Below, piece by piece: positions 45,894 through 55,511 of a stretch of 64,000 nucleotides of DNA; position 1 is the first letter of the stretch, and every line of letters begins with the position of its first letter. Under the pieces are notes generated by a model. That model ran no database searches. It was given only the letters and a program-made list of their open reading frames with translations, and had not been told where the DNA came from. Source of the stretch: Triangularia verruculosa (lineage: Eukaryota; Ascomycota; Sordariomycetes; Sordariales; Podosporaceae); the NCBI GenBank assembly GCA_033296885.1, contig MU864020.1:1-64000 (forward strand), in the 5' to 3' direction. The translations under genes and the position numbers were made by a program.

Positions 45894-48104
45894 ATGTTGT
45901 CGCCAACATCAGACTTGGAGAGCTATGTGCGTCTCCTGCGCCGTCTAGTGCTGGAGACATTCGGGCAGCCAGCAACAACTCATAACGACCTGGGCCGGAT
46001 CAAGACCAACGAGTACTGTCAACGTCAATGCAATGGTTGCGCTGAAGTCTGTGACCTCATACGATGGGGAGAGGTAGAGAGGAGGCGAGACGGCTCCTTC
46101 GAAGGCTGCTCGTCGCCACGCATGATTCACCAGAGCTTTCTGGACCTCGACTACTGCGCAAGAGTCTCTGGTTGCGAGACCTGTCGTACCTTCCGTCGGG
46201 CATTCATTTTGGAGCAGATCACAGGCCGAGACGTTGAGTTCTTGACCAATCCCGACCTCCAATCGCCCGTGTATGCTGTCTTGAGAATTGAGTCTTCCGG
46301 CGACAGACTACTGCTCACTTCCACGCCTACTCAAAAGCCATCCTTCGCTGCCACCGTCGCCCTTAATCATGAGCCACGACATCTGGCCAACGATCCAACC
46401 AAGAGCGGTGCTAGACTCACCACCGATTTTCAGGAGTTGCGGCGGGTCGTACGCGATTGCCATGACAACCACGAATGCTCCTCCAGATACCGTTGGTCGC
46501 GTCGAAATCCGACGTGGCTTCTTGAGATCATGGACAACAACCAAGTCCGCCTAGTTAGAGGCCCTAAAAGCTTGGTAGACTATGTCGTGCTTAGCTACTC
46601 GTGGGGCGATCCAGCTGAGATGCCTGCGGCAGAATGGGCCAGGATCAAAGGAGCTGGTACTAAGACCAGGAATGGTATACCGGTCCCAGAGAGACTGAAC
46701 CCCTTTTCAGCATGGGACTTACCAGAAACCATGCGGGATGCCATTGACATTACCAAGGAACTTGGATTTGGCTACCTTTGGGTCGACAACGTCTGTATTC
46801 CTAAAGGCACAAACTGGGACACCGAAGCATCTCTGATGCACGAGGTGTACGGAAATGCGGCTTTCACACTCGTCGCCTCATCAAGCTCCAAGGCAACCGA
46901 TCGTATGATCAAGGAACGCCTAGCCTGGTCACATCGCAGCAAAGCAGTCAAGCTGCGTGGAAAATGGCTCCACAACACACAAATGCCGCTGGACAAAATC
47001 AGACTTGAGTCGCCTGTTGCAAGGAGATCATGGACACTGCAAGAAGAACGGCTGTCGCCGCGTGTATTGTATTGGACGGAGCAACGGTGGTATTGGTCCT
47101 GCCCGGAAAGTCAGGTGGCTGAGCTTGAGGAGCTGGGTCACGTTCGCCCGGAGAACAAAAGCATGGAACGAAGGTCTCCTCAGCTCTTTCTCGAACTCTG
47201 CCGTACCGGGGATATTGAACAGCTTCACGAGGAGTGGCTCGATATCGTAGAGGCTTACACGCCACGAGACTTGGTAGAGCCCAGAGATCGGTTTCTCGCT
47301 ATTGCCGGGTTGGCTGTTCGCTTCTACAGTGCCAAATCTGAGGCCGGAGGCTCATTCATCAGCGAGGAGTACTTGGCAGGCTTGTGGAGGGACAACTTTG
47401 CCCGGCATCTTGCCTGGTCAGTCGCCAAGGGGGCCAACTCACGACACAATTTACAACATATCGCTCCCTCGTGGTCATGGGCTTCGCTTCCTCTCCGAAT
47501 GGAGACCAAAACAAAACACGCTTTCAAGCCCTCGGAGCATTTCAGATTTATCTCGGTCGTGGAGGAAAAAGAAGACTCGGAAAAGGCAATGACGGGTCCA
47601 AATTTCACAAGCCATGATAGCCTGTCTCGCGGCCGGACCATGGAAGAGCGTGGCAGGGGAGTCAAAGTCGTGGATGTGGAAGGCCGGTTTCGCCGGTTCG
47701 TATCAGACAATGCAAAGCAGGTGTCCTGGGATGCCATCGAGTGGAGACGGGGCAAGCGTGTCGGGTTCGACTTTGGGGCATTTCCGGGCCATGACCTCTT
47801 CGCTCGTCATGAAGCCGATGGTCGGATCATAGCAAAGGATGCCCACAGCGGGGAGATCGTCGGCCAACTGGACTACGTCGTGCCTGATGAAGCCCTCAAA
47901 TCCCCGTTTACGCCATATGTACCGTGCGGTGGTGAGAAAGAGATCATGTGCCTAGAGCTGGGAGAGTCGGCGATGCTTTTGTTGGTCAGGAATCCCTCTT
48001 GGGGACACCAGGAGTCCTACAGACGTGTCGGTGTGGCGATTAGCTATGAAAATCGCAAAGGTTTCTTCTACGGGTGTGAAACAAGAACCGTTCGACTCGC
48101 TTAG
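45894..48104 (+). CDS. HET-domain (heterokaryon incompatibility-type) protein
   Basis: Intronless, 736 aa. The HET domain covers about residues 228-400: VDYVVLSYSWGD (block 1), LPETMRDAIDITKELGFGYLWVDNVCIPKG (block 2), EASLMHEVYGNAAFTLVASSSSKA, and after a gap SPVARRSWTLQEERLSPRVLYWTEQ (block 3). In filamentous ascomycetes such domains mediate non-self recognition and regulated cell death; many paralogues have no known allorecognition role. The N-terminus is Cys-rich (YCQRQCNGCAEVC, CARVSGCETCRTF), possibly metal binding. The C-terminal half has the usual PSWSWASL and ends with a small beta-rich part. No NACHT or WD repeats are attached, so any partner is encoded elsewhere. It is isolated, with 3 kb free upstream. 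Confidence 0.93.
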   Translation: MLSPTSDLESYVRLLRRLVLETFGQPATTHNDLGRIKTNEYCQRQCNGCAEVCDLIRWGEVERRRDGSFEGCSSPRMIHQSFLDLDYCARVSGCETCRTFRRAFILEQITGRDVEFLTNPDLQSPVYAVLRIESSGDRLLLTSTPTQKPSFAATVALNHEPRHLANDPTKSGARLTTDFQELRRVVRDCHDNHECSSRYRWSRRNPTWLLEIMDNNQVRLVRGPKSLVDYVVLSYSWGDPAEMPAAEWARIKGAGTKTRNGIPVPERLNPFSAWDLPETMRDAIDITKELGFGYLWVDNVCIPKGTNWDTEASLMHEVYGNAAFTLVASSSSKATDRMIKERLAWSHRSKAVKLRGKWLHNTQMPLDKIRLESPVARRSWTLQEERLSPRVLYWTEQRWYWSCPESQVAELEELGHVRPENKSMERRSPQLFLELCRTGDIEQLHEEWLDIVEAYTPRDLVEPRDRFLAIAGLAVRFYSAKSEAGGSFISEEYLAGLWRDNFARHLAWSVAKGANSRHNLQHIAPSWSWASLPLRMETKTKHAFKPSEHFRFISVVEEKEDSEKAMTGPNFTSHDSLSRGRTMEERGRGVKVVDVEGRFRRFVSDNAKQVSWDAIEWRRGKRVGFDFGAFPGHDLFARHEADGRIIAKDAHSGEIVGQLDYVVPDEALKSPFTPYVPCGGEKEIMCLELGESAMLLLVRNPSWGHQESYRRVGVAISYENRKGFFYGCETRTVRLA

Positions 48105-49054
48105 GGAGATCGGTGGGCTGTTTATCTCATGTTTGGGATGGAGTTTGATGTTTGGCTGAGTAAAGACTTTGACTATTTGAGACAAGAAGCAGCGATGCGG
48201 CGTTTATTTAGCATGGTAAGCGAGCAATGGGAGGCGTTGAGGTTATTGTTATTGCATTGTCTCGTTTCACTGCATTTGCTTTCTCGCCTTTATTAGAAAC
48301 ACATTTTTCAAAGCTGGTCTTTGGCCCAGTTGTTGCATTAGGAGTACAAAAGAATAGACAGATGAATGGAACTTGATTCAAAATGTCAAGCTGAGGCAGA
48401 TGGGTGGGAGCTGGCTCTCTCAAACTTGGGAGGTATCTGCAGTTGCCCCACGATGGTAGTCAGGGCAGATGTGCAAATGGCCGAGCACTACCTAGTATGG
48501 TGGAGTCAAAGATCGTGGGCCGGAATAATAGATCGGGAAAGGAGAAGACCAAGGTGGATCGAATTGGGGTTGTATCGAAGGAGGTGTCGGAGTTTCTGGA
48601 GAAAGAGGATGCCGTTGTTAAGCTTGTGGTGGATGTCAACAGGGGGTTTGGGGGAGGGAGGGAATAAGTGGTGTGGTACGAAATGCGAAGGCTATCGGGT
48701 AGGTGACTCCAAATTCAGGATCCGAACAAGGCAAGGGTCACGGCAAAAGTGGCGATGTACAAAGGTTTACACTGCAGCAGCTCGGTACGGTGCATTTTAT
48801 GGAGCTAATATAGCAACCTGCCAGTTCTACAGCATAGCTGCTCAATCATCTAGCATTTCTGTGATCAAAGGAGTCTATCAACTTGACGCCAATCCATTGC
48901 CTTTATGTTACTACGTCTTATAGTCCAACAACATGGGTAGTCTAACCAGCTCTCTCACATCCAGAAAATTACCACAGTAGATGGGGGTGCACCAGGCCCG
49001 CCTGTACTCTGCATCAACACTTCTCGGCAATCCATTGCTGACCCCAACAGCACC
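48105..49054. other. Intergenic, convergent 3' flanks
   Basis: An ORF at 48366-48923 (185 aa) is Trp/Arg-rich and without a domain; judged chance. Nothing else recognised. Confidence 0.45.
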
Positions 49055-50033
49055 CTACTTCTTGGATGCCCCAGCCATTGCGTGGTCCCAGATCTCCTCC
49101 ATGATATCAGGCTTGTTGTTCTCGGCGGGGTTTTGCATACCACCAGCAGTGGCCAAATGGTTTCCATTTCGGCTTCGAGGCTTAGCAATGGCGGGACGGA
49201 CAGGAGTAGCCTTGTGAACTATCAAACCATCAGAATGTTAGCCAATCCTTCCACATTACACCCCAGATGAAAATTGAAGTGTCTTTACCTCGACCGGACT
49301 TAACAGCCGTGGAAACTTGGCTAGGCCTCTTCCGCGGGGTGGCTGTGACCGACCGGGGCTGCCGCCTTTGGTGACGACTCGGACTACCAGAGACTGATCC
49401 GGAAAATGCATTTCTGGTAATCATTTGGGGTGCCACAGCAAGTCCCCAGGAATTGGGGGCCATCCATCCAAGACTAGCAGCCCAAAGTCTGTACTTGGTG
49501 AGATCCGCCGTCGCGGGGTCATGAGCGAGTTCGATGACGAGGTCACGGAACTGTTTGTCAGTGAGGCATGCAGCTAAGCCCTCGAGATTATGGGCCACAC
49601 TCTGAGCGGGGTCGTCTGTCGTAAGATCGATGGTAAGTTCGCCAGTAAGATCAATCACGGTCTGTGATGGTCCCTCCGTTGTTTTTTCATCTGACAGATC
49701 CACAACTTCTCTCATAACAACAAGATGCTTTTCTGTTGGGCTAGTTAGTTACCGGTTGGTCTCAACAGTTCTTCAAATACGCAACGTACCGAGGTCGGGC
49801 GCAGGCACCCCTTGTACTGGAAATTGTTTGGCGGCCATAATCCGCGCCAAAAGCTCACAGCGAGGGCGAAGCTGTTTCAAGCTTATCCCAGCATCTCTGA
49901 GCATTTTCGAAAGAACAATCTCCAGTACATCGAGCCTGTGAGCCATGTTTATGACAATGGCTCGGCACTGCTCAATCGTCAATGCAGCAGCGCATTGTTC
50001 CACGCTCAGGCTGCGACTCGAATTATTCGACAT
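49055..50033 (-). CDS. Hypothetical protein with three SUMO-interaction-like motifs and an internal repeat
   Basis: Three exons: 49790-50033, 49289-49732 and 49055-49218, 283 aa, closing in frame. I do not recognise the family. Visible: residues 15-32 (AAALTIEQCRAIVINMAH) and 135-152 (AACLTDKQFRDLVIELAH) are copies of one helical motif, 10 of 18 identical, exactly 120 residues apart. Between them lie three short hydrophobic-acidic motifs, VVDLS (91-95), VIDLT (107-111) and TIDLTTDD (115-122), of the kind that bind SUMO. The C-terminus is basic with Pro/Arg-rich segments, then ends NKPDIMEEIWDHAMAGASKK. Acceptors CCCAACAG and TTTGATAG were chosen by frame; the branch point ACTAAC supports intron 1. 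A nuclear SUMO-related role is an inference from the motifs only. Confidence 0.75.
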
Positions 50034-51188
50034 GGCTGAGAGGGGTGGTTGAGAACGGTTTTGTTGTTTACAGGCTGAAATACAAGAAAGAAAAGGTGAA
50101 ACGGAAGGCAGTGGGCGGTTGCAGATTGAAAACTGAAAGGAGCCGATCGATTCAAAACTTTGGTTGAAGAATTCATAGAGTACATGCTGTGTGTGACTGA
50201 TCTCACGAGAAAAATGGTTACCAATGTGGAGGAAGGAGCGAAGTTGAAGGCGTCTGAGTCGGCGCGAGTGCATTGATCAAATGGACTTGAGATCTCGTGC
50301 AATGGATGAATGTGATATCGGTATTCGAAACCCATCGGCGTCATCCTCCAGGTGAATATGAGTAACCTTCCCGGCTACACTTGAACTTTCTCCTGAACAG
50401 AGGCTTAGTCAGGGGAACAAAGCCAGACAATGGCGTTCTATCTTTAGCAAACGGGCTCATCCCATGATATCAAAGAAACGGTGACGGCAAGTGTCGCACC
50501 CACCCGCTCATGCCCTGCCAAGGTCAGCCGGCTGGCTTTTTGGGCATTCTTCAAATATACCTCTGATAAGGAATGGCAGCGATTTTGTGGCATGAAAAGA
50601 TACCTCGAGTCGTGTGGGTGGTTGGCGGCAGGCACCAGTTAGAAGCCAGGTCATCTGATCGGCAGAGCCTGTATCCCGAGACCCGAACAAGTGCCATTAC
50701 CGGTAGTATTCTGTTGAATAACTTTCGTTCATCAACAAACGGAACACTTGACGATTTGCTGCCCTTTGGGGTGGTTGCACCCACCACAGGAGGGCTCGGG
50801 ATTCGTGATGTGGTTGTGCCCTTATGCTACATCTGTATGTAACGCCAATGGCGAGTGGACTTGTATATTCTCGGATAGCATGTTTGATAGACAAGTGGCT
50901 CCAGCCATAAATGATAGATTTCGCTTGGTTGATGTGGCGGCTCGTGAGAATTGCAGATCTGCGGCTACCTTGCCTGCCTCCACTCCTCAAGTGTGTCGGA
51001 GCGCTCGCTCTTGCCACGTCAAGTTCCAAAGCATGCATGCGTCTTGGGCACTGCAGTCTGAAGTGTCCTACCCCGCTTCAAATTCACGACTCAGTCACAC
51101 GTCGAGCACTAACATCAACTTCGGGTCCCTTTTTTTATACACTGTACTTTCAGATCACTCTCGACGTTGAGTAATAATCAGACACGAT
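50034..51188. promoter_or_regulatory. Divergent intergenic region
   Basis: 1.15 kb between the start of the SUMO-motif gene (minus) and guanine deaminase (plus). No specific site recognised. Confidence 0.35.
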
Positions 51189-52610
51189 ATGGTGGCTGCG
51201 CATGGTCAAGCAAAGACCTTTATTGGCCCTGTCATTCATTCTCTGTCGCCTTCGAGGCTGGAAATCATCCCCTCCGCACTGTTGATCGTCGACCACCAAG
51301 GCAAAATTAACACTATCGTCAAGCTAGAACAAAGCACTTCTTCACAACAGCTAGATCAAGCCTTTAATCGCTCCCCCTTTTCGCTTGACCAAGTTGTTGT
51401 CATCCGCCTCGAACCCGGCCAGTTCCTCATCCCTGGGTTCGTCGACACCCACAATCATGCCCCCCAGTACGCCCAACGAGGGCTCGGCCAGGGTATGCAT
51501 ATCCTCGACTGGCTTTCCAAAATCACTTTCCCGAACGAAGCCAAGTTCTCCGACCCCGTCTATGCCCGCAAGATCTACACCGCATGTGTCGAGGGGTTTT
51601 TGAGGCAGGGCATCACCACAGCAAGCTACTATGGCTCCGTGCACACCGAGGCAACAAAGATACTGGCCGACATATGCCTGGAAAAGGGACAGAGGGCGTA
51701 TGTAGGGAAATGCAACATGACGCGCAACTCTCCTGACTCTTACATGGATAAGAGCGCGAAGGACTCGCTGGCGGAAACGAGGGAGTGTATATCACATGTC
51801 AAAAGCATCGATCCCGAGGGGAGCCTGGTGAATTATGTCATCACGCCTCGGTTTGCGATTTCCTGCGACGAGGAGACCCTGAGGGGCTTGGGCGATATTG
51901 CGAGGGATAATGAAGATTCGGCGGTGCAGACGCACTTCAATGAGGCGAGACAGGAGATGGAGGAGACACAGAGGCTATTTCCCCAATTTGGCGGGAGTGA
52001 GGCGGACCTGTACGAGGAATTTGGGCTGCTTGGAAAGAGGACGATTCTAGCACACTGCTGTTTCATGGATAGGCATGAGATGGAAAGGGTCAGGAAGCTG
52101 GAGTGTGGGGTGGCACATTGTCCGATATCGAATATGACAGTGGGAGGAGGGTTTATGGCTGCTCCGGTGAGAAAGTTTTTGGACAACAAAATCAAGGTCG
52201 GCCTGGGAACTGACAGTGGCGGCGGGTTCTCGAGCAGCATGTTGGATGCTATGCGGCAGGCTATGATTGCCAGCCACGCAAGAGAGGTTATGTCTGAAGG
52301 CGAGGATAAGGGGCTGAGCATTGCAGAGGTCTTTTATCTGGCGACGCTTGGAGGAGCGACAGTGTGTTGTTTAGAAAATAAAATTGGAAGTTTTGGGGAG
52401 GGAAAAGAGTTCGATGGCCTGGTCATTGGCACACACGGGACTGAACAGGGAATCATGACCATGGTGGAGGAAGATGATACACTGGAGACTGTGTTTGAAA
52501 AATTCATCATGACGGGCGATGACAGAAATGTTGTTGAGGTTTACATCCAAGGGAAGTGTGTCAAGGGACAAAGAGCCGCCGAGACGTTGAATGAGATAGC
52601 CACCCCGTAG
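51189..52610 (+). CDS. Guanine deaminase
   Basis: Guanine deaminase hydrolyses guanine to xanthine and ammonia in purine salvage and catabolism. Intronless, 473 aa, of the amidohydrolase superfamily. Zinc site and active site: PGFVDTHNHAPQY (His-x-His at 88 and 90), VNYVITPRFAISCDEE, VQTHFNEARQE, ILAHCCFMD, CPISNM and KVGLGTDSGGG (catalytic Asp). All expected metal ligands are present. The C-terminal FDGLVIGTHG and VEEDDTLETVFEKFIMTGDDRNVVEVYIQGKCV is the usual end that returns to the beta-sandwich. Length is normal for the eukaryotic enzyme. The 3' end lies only 40 bp from the convergent DUF4267 gene, so their transcripts probably overlap. Confidence 0.95.
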   Translation: MVAAHGQAKTFIGPVIHSLSPSRLEIIPSALLIVDHQGKINTIVKLEQSTSSQQLDQAFNRSPFSLDQVVVIRLEPGQFLIPGFVDTHNHAPQYAQRGLGQGMHILDWLSKITFPNEAKFSDPVYARKIYTACVEGFLRQGITTASYYGSVHTEATKILADICLEKGQRAYVGKCNMTRNSPDSYMDKSAKDSLAETRECISHVKSIDPEGSLVNYVITPRFAISCDEETLRGLGDIARDNEDSAVQTHFNEARQEMEETQRLFPQFGGSEADLYEEFGLLGKRTILAHCCFMDRHEMERVRKLECGVAHCPISNMTVGGGFMAAPVRKFLDNKIKVGLGTDSGGGFSSSMLDAMRQAMIASHAREVMSEGEDKGLSIAEVFYLATLGGATVCCLENKIGSFGEGKEFDGLVIGTHGTEQGIMTMVEEDDTLETVFEKFIMTGDDRNVVEVYIQGKCVKGQRAAETLNEIATP

Positions 52611-52650
52611 TTGCCTATCTGCCACCCGTTTCCCACCACAAGCCACGCTC

Positions 52651-53040
52651 TCAATCAAATAGACCAGTCAACAGTGTGCCAACGATTGTGAGTAATGGTG
52701 CGTATCCCCAATGATTCCCTTGTCCCTGCCCATGAATATAACAAATATAGCCGTCAGCAAAGGCGACTGCGCTGGCCGCTATCAGTGTCCAACCCAAGGA
52801 TTTCCTAGTGCCCCAGATCGCAGCCGAGTAGAGAGCGGCACCCATGAAAACGTCACGGACCCCGTAGACGGCTGTCAGGCTTTTGACCATTTCGGCATCG
52901 GCAGTGTTGGATGGGAGAGCCCATTCGAAAAAGGTGAGGGCATGCTCTGGTCGCACGATCGCGTTGATCCCAAAGCCAACAAAAAGAGTTGCAAAAGCAT
53001 TGGCTGCGAGGGGCAAAGCTGCAAGCTGTGAAGGTGGCAT
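52651..53040 (-). CDS. DUF4267-type small membrane protein
   Basis: Single exon, 129 aa. Four hydrophobic segments: LAANAFATLFVGFGINAIV, VKSLTAVYGVRDVFMGAALYSAAIW, LGWTLIAASAVAFADGYICYI and WGYAPLLTIVGTLLTGL. The strings GVRDVFMG and DGYICYIHGQGQGNHWGYAP fit the DUF4267 family, small fungal and bacterial membrane proteins of unknown function. The start MPPSQLAAL is the first ATG. It converges with guanine deaminase at 40 bp. Confidence 0.8.
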   Translation of the reverse strand: MPPSQLAALPLAANAFATLFVGFGINAIVRPEHALTFFEWALPSNTADAEMVKSLTAVYGVRDVFMGAALYSAAIWGTRKSLGWTLIAASAVAFADGYICYIHGQGQGNHWGYAPLLTIVGTLLTGLFD

Positions 53041-53926
53041 TCTGGTCGTAGTGTGGGCAAATGTTCAAGTTCAAGCGTAAAGCGTCGTCAAAGGATATCG
53101 AAGCTTGTCCACTCGATAAATTGATGGGGAGAATGTGCAACTTTTATTGATAAGGTTTAGTGGGGGTGATGCAAGTGGAGAGTTCCAGGCAGCAAAGGTA
53201 TCGGTGAACTGCTTTCGGCCAAAGGGCCGTGATCCTGCGAACCAACGGTTGATCTTCGCCCCAGAATTCCCGGGTCTGGTCGGAGATAACATAACCATCA
53301 CCGGAACAACCGCGTACTATCTGTGCTTGTTAGTGCAAAACTTGCAGGTCGTAGGCAAGAAAGATAGAATCTGCTAGTCACGCCTGTTAAGATTCTCACA
53401 CTTTTCACAAAGAAACATGGCTGAAGGGGAGCTTCCCAGACTCTTTTAACCTATGGAGCTACGCTGCCATGTATCTCAGCCCAGGCATTGGCCTGATTCT
53501 GTACTTAGATTATTTTCATCCGTCGTATTTCATCATCCTTCATTGCACTTCGAGCTTTTGAAAATCACCAATATCTGCCATGTAGAGCACACGATGCTCG
53601 ACCAGGTGGTTGTGAATAGGGTTAGGGTCGGCGCCTGCCATGCTAAAGTTTTGGGACCTCCAAAATAGCGGGGCAGGTCCCATCTTCCATTCCACCCACA
53701 ATCTTGACGCAAGTAACGTGTGAAGTCACTTAGTGACCTCAGTCTTTCAGGCTCTACCTTTTTTTTTTCCATCGCCAACTCCAACGACAGGCTTTCATTT
53801 TTGTTTCTATTTTTCTCAAACAGCTCTGCTACTAGCGATATTCTCTGCCTCGCTGTCTTCAGCAAGCCTCTCTTTTTGGCCTCATCTGCTTGCATTTATC
53901 AAGCATACCAGCGAGGGCACACTGCA
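53041..53926. other. Intergenic, divergent 5' flanks
   Basis: Contains a pyrimidine-rich tract just upstream of MED18 (53757-53885), common in fungal 5' leaders. An upstream ATG frame at 53720 joins MED18 in frame but encodes implausible Phe-rich sequence. Confidence 0.45.
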
Positions 53927-54835
53927 ATGCACGAGTTATTTCTCTCTTCTGTCATCAAGGAAGATGAGGTCCCAAAGATTCTTGCCTTGATCGGCGGCTT
54001 TACTGAGATGCGGGAGCGGCACCAATTCACACGTGTCCAGCACTTTGAACCCAGCCCAGCAGTGAAGGGCCTGGCAACTATCAAAGACCTTCAGAAAGAG
54101 CGCAACATCAGCGTTCCTCACTGGACTGAGTTGCACCAGATTCTTGTCAAACAGCCCTGCACGATCCAGTTGCGCACACGCATCACCGACAGCGAAATGG
54201 ACACTGCCAAGAAGGGGTAGGTAGCTGTTGAAGGCCAAAGTTTGCCACGCACCGAATCACTACGTCGACACTAACTCGATGATTGCGCAAAATAGGGAGG
54301 CTGTGACTATTCCTCATGACAGACACCGTCTTCTCCGCTGGACTGAGCTTCCTGACCCCCCCAGTCAACGACTTCCCCCATATATTACACAGCGGAAAAC
54401 TGTCGAAATTATTGACACTAGGCTGGAGAAGATACTGGCCGAGAACAAATTTACGTATGTATAATCGCCAACTCCTGCTATTGTGAGGACGTGCGGCTGA
54501 TGTTCTGTCTTTTTAGCCGAGTCTCCAACATTTTCGATGAGTCATACCACTGGTGGCAGGCAGACTACACCGAGTTCGCCTTGACCCGGACCTGGATCGC
54601 CGAGGACTCTTTACCTGCCGACAAAGTCATGAATTTGGCAGTTCAAGAGCCCTATGCCCCGTACTGGATGCTCAATGTACGAACTCTGGTAGAGTCATCG
54701 CCAGAAAGGATGCAGCAAGCCCAGACGCAGCTTGAGAAAGTTCGAGATCAGTTCAGAGATGTGCTGGACTTCAAGGTCTTTGACCGCAGAGCCATGGATA
54801 CAAGGATCCTTCCAGTCAATGGATCTGTCGTGTAG
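53927..54835 (+). CDS. MED18: Mediator subunit 18 (Srb5)
   Basis: Med18 belongs to the Mediator head module and contacts Med20 and RNA polymerase II. Three exons: 53927-54216, 54296-54454 and 54517-54835, 255 aa. Family marks: N-terminal MHELFLSSVI (usual first residues of fungal Med18), ALIGGFTEMRERHQFTRVQHF, VPHWTELHQ, RWTELPDPP, and the beta-barrel end RVSNIFDESYHWWQADYTEFALTR with YWMLNVRTLVES and FKVFDRRAMDTRI. Donors GTAGGT and GTATGT and acceptors AATAG and TTTAG were checked in frame. Directly after the TAG (54833-54835) the frame stays open for 58 codons of strongly acidic sequence to a TGA at 55010. Confidence 0.92.
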
Positions 54836-55511
54836 GACACGCAGGATCAACTTGAAGCCGGAAGCACGGACCAATTTCAACAGGGTGCCTCTGATCTGGG
54901 AGGTATGAAGGGGGATATGGAGGTCCTTGACCCAAGGGCCCAGGAACTGGTGGACAGTGAGGGAGCGAGTTCAGAAGAAGACTCTGACGAATCTATTGGA
55001 CAAATTTTCTGAAGGCCTCGTAGATAAGTACAGAGGTTGAGGTGATAAATCAACAACCAACGCGATTATGAATTGATGAGATATGCTCCTGGGTCGACTC
55101 CGTGGGACTTGACACATGTCGTAGTGGCTCCTCTTGTGCGCGCAAAAAAGACCCCTGGCAGCCGCAAACTGTCAAACATTTCGGTTGAGCTTGCCAACAG
55201 CTTGCACCAGTCGGGATCATGTCCGCTGGCGCACTGTTCTTGGAAGCTGATAAAAGCATTATGCCCCCTGGAGGGTTGTGGGGCCTCAGCCAAAAAGTGT
55301 AGGGAGAATACAGCCGCTTGGCAGTGACCCCCTGGTCCTGCTCGCTGTTGAAGAACCCCGCAGGTTTCCCCTTTGCATCTAGGTAGTCCGACACCATTGC
55401 GACCCGCTGTTGAATCCCAGCATCGCGTCTCACATTCCATTTTGGACGATATTCTGTCGCGATTCCAGCCAATTCCCTACTCCTACATGTCGACTCTGCG
55501 TCTTGTTCGAA
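54836..55511. other. MED18 3' flank and 5' flank of the next gene
   Basis: The first 174 bases are an in-frame extension of MED18 (DTQDQLEAGSTDQF ... SEEDSDESIGQIF). The rest shows no feature. Confidence 0.5.

Noticed and set aside
48366..48923. 185-aa plus-strand ORF after the HET gene
   Set aside because: Trp/Arg-rich with no domain and poor codon character.
53720..53926. N-terminal extension of MED18 from an upstream in-frame ATG
   Set aside because: The extension is Phe/Ser-rich leader-like sequence; the family starts at MHELFL, matching 53927.
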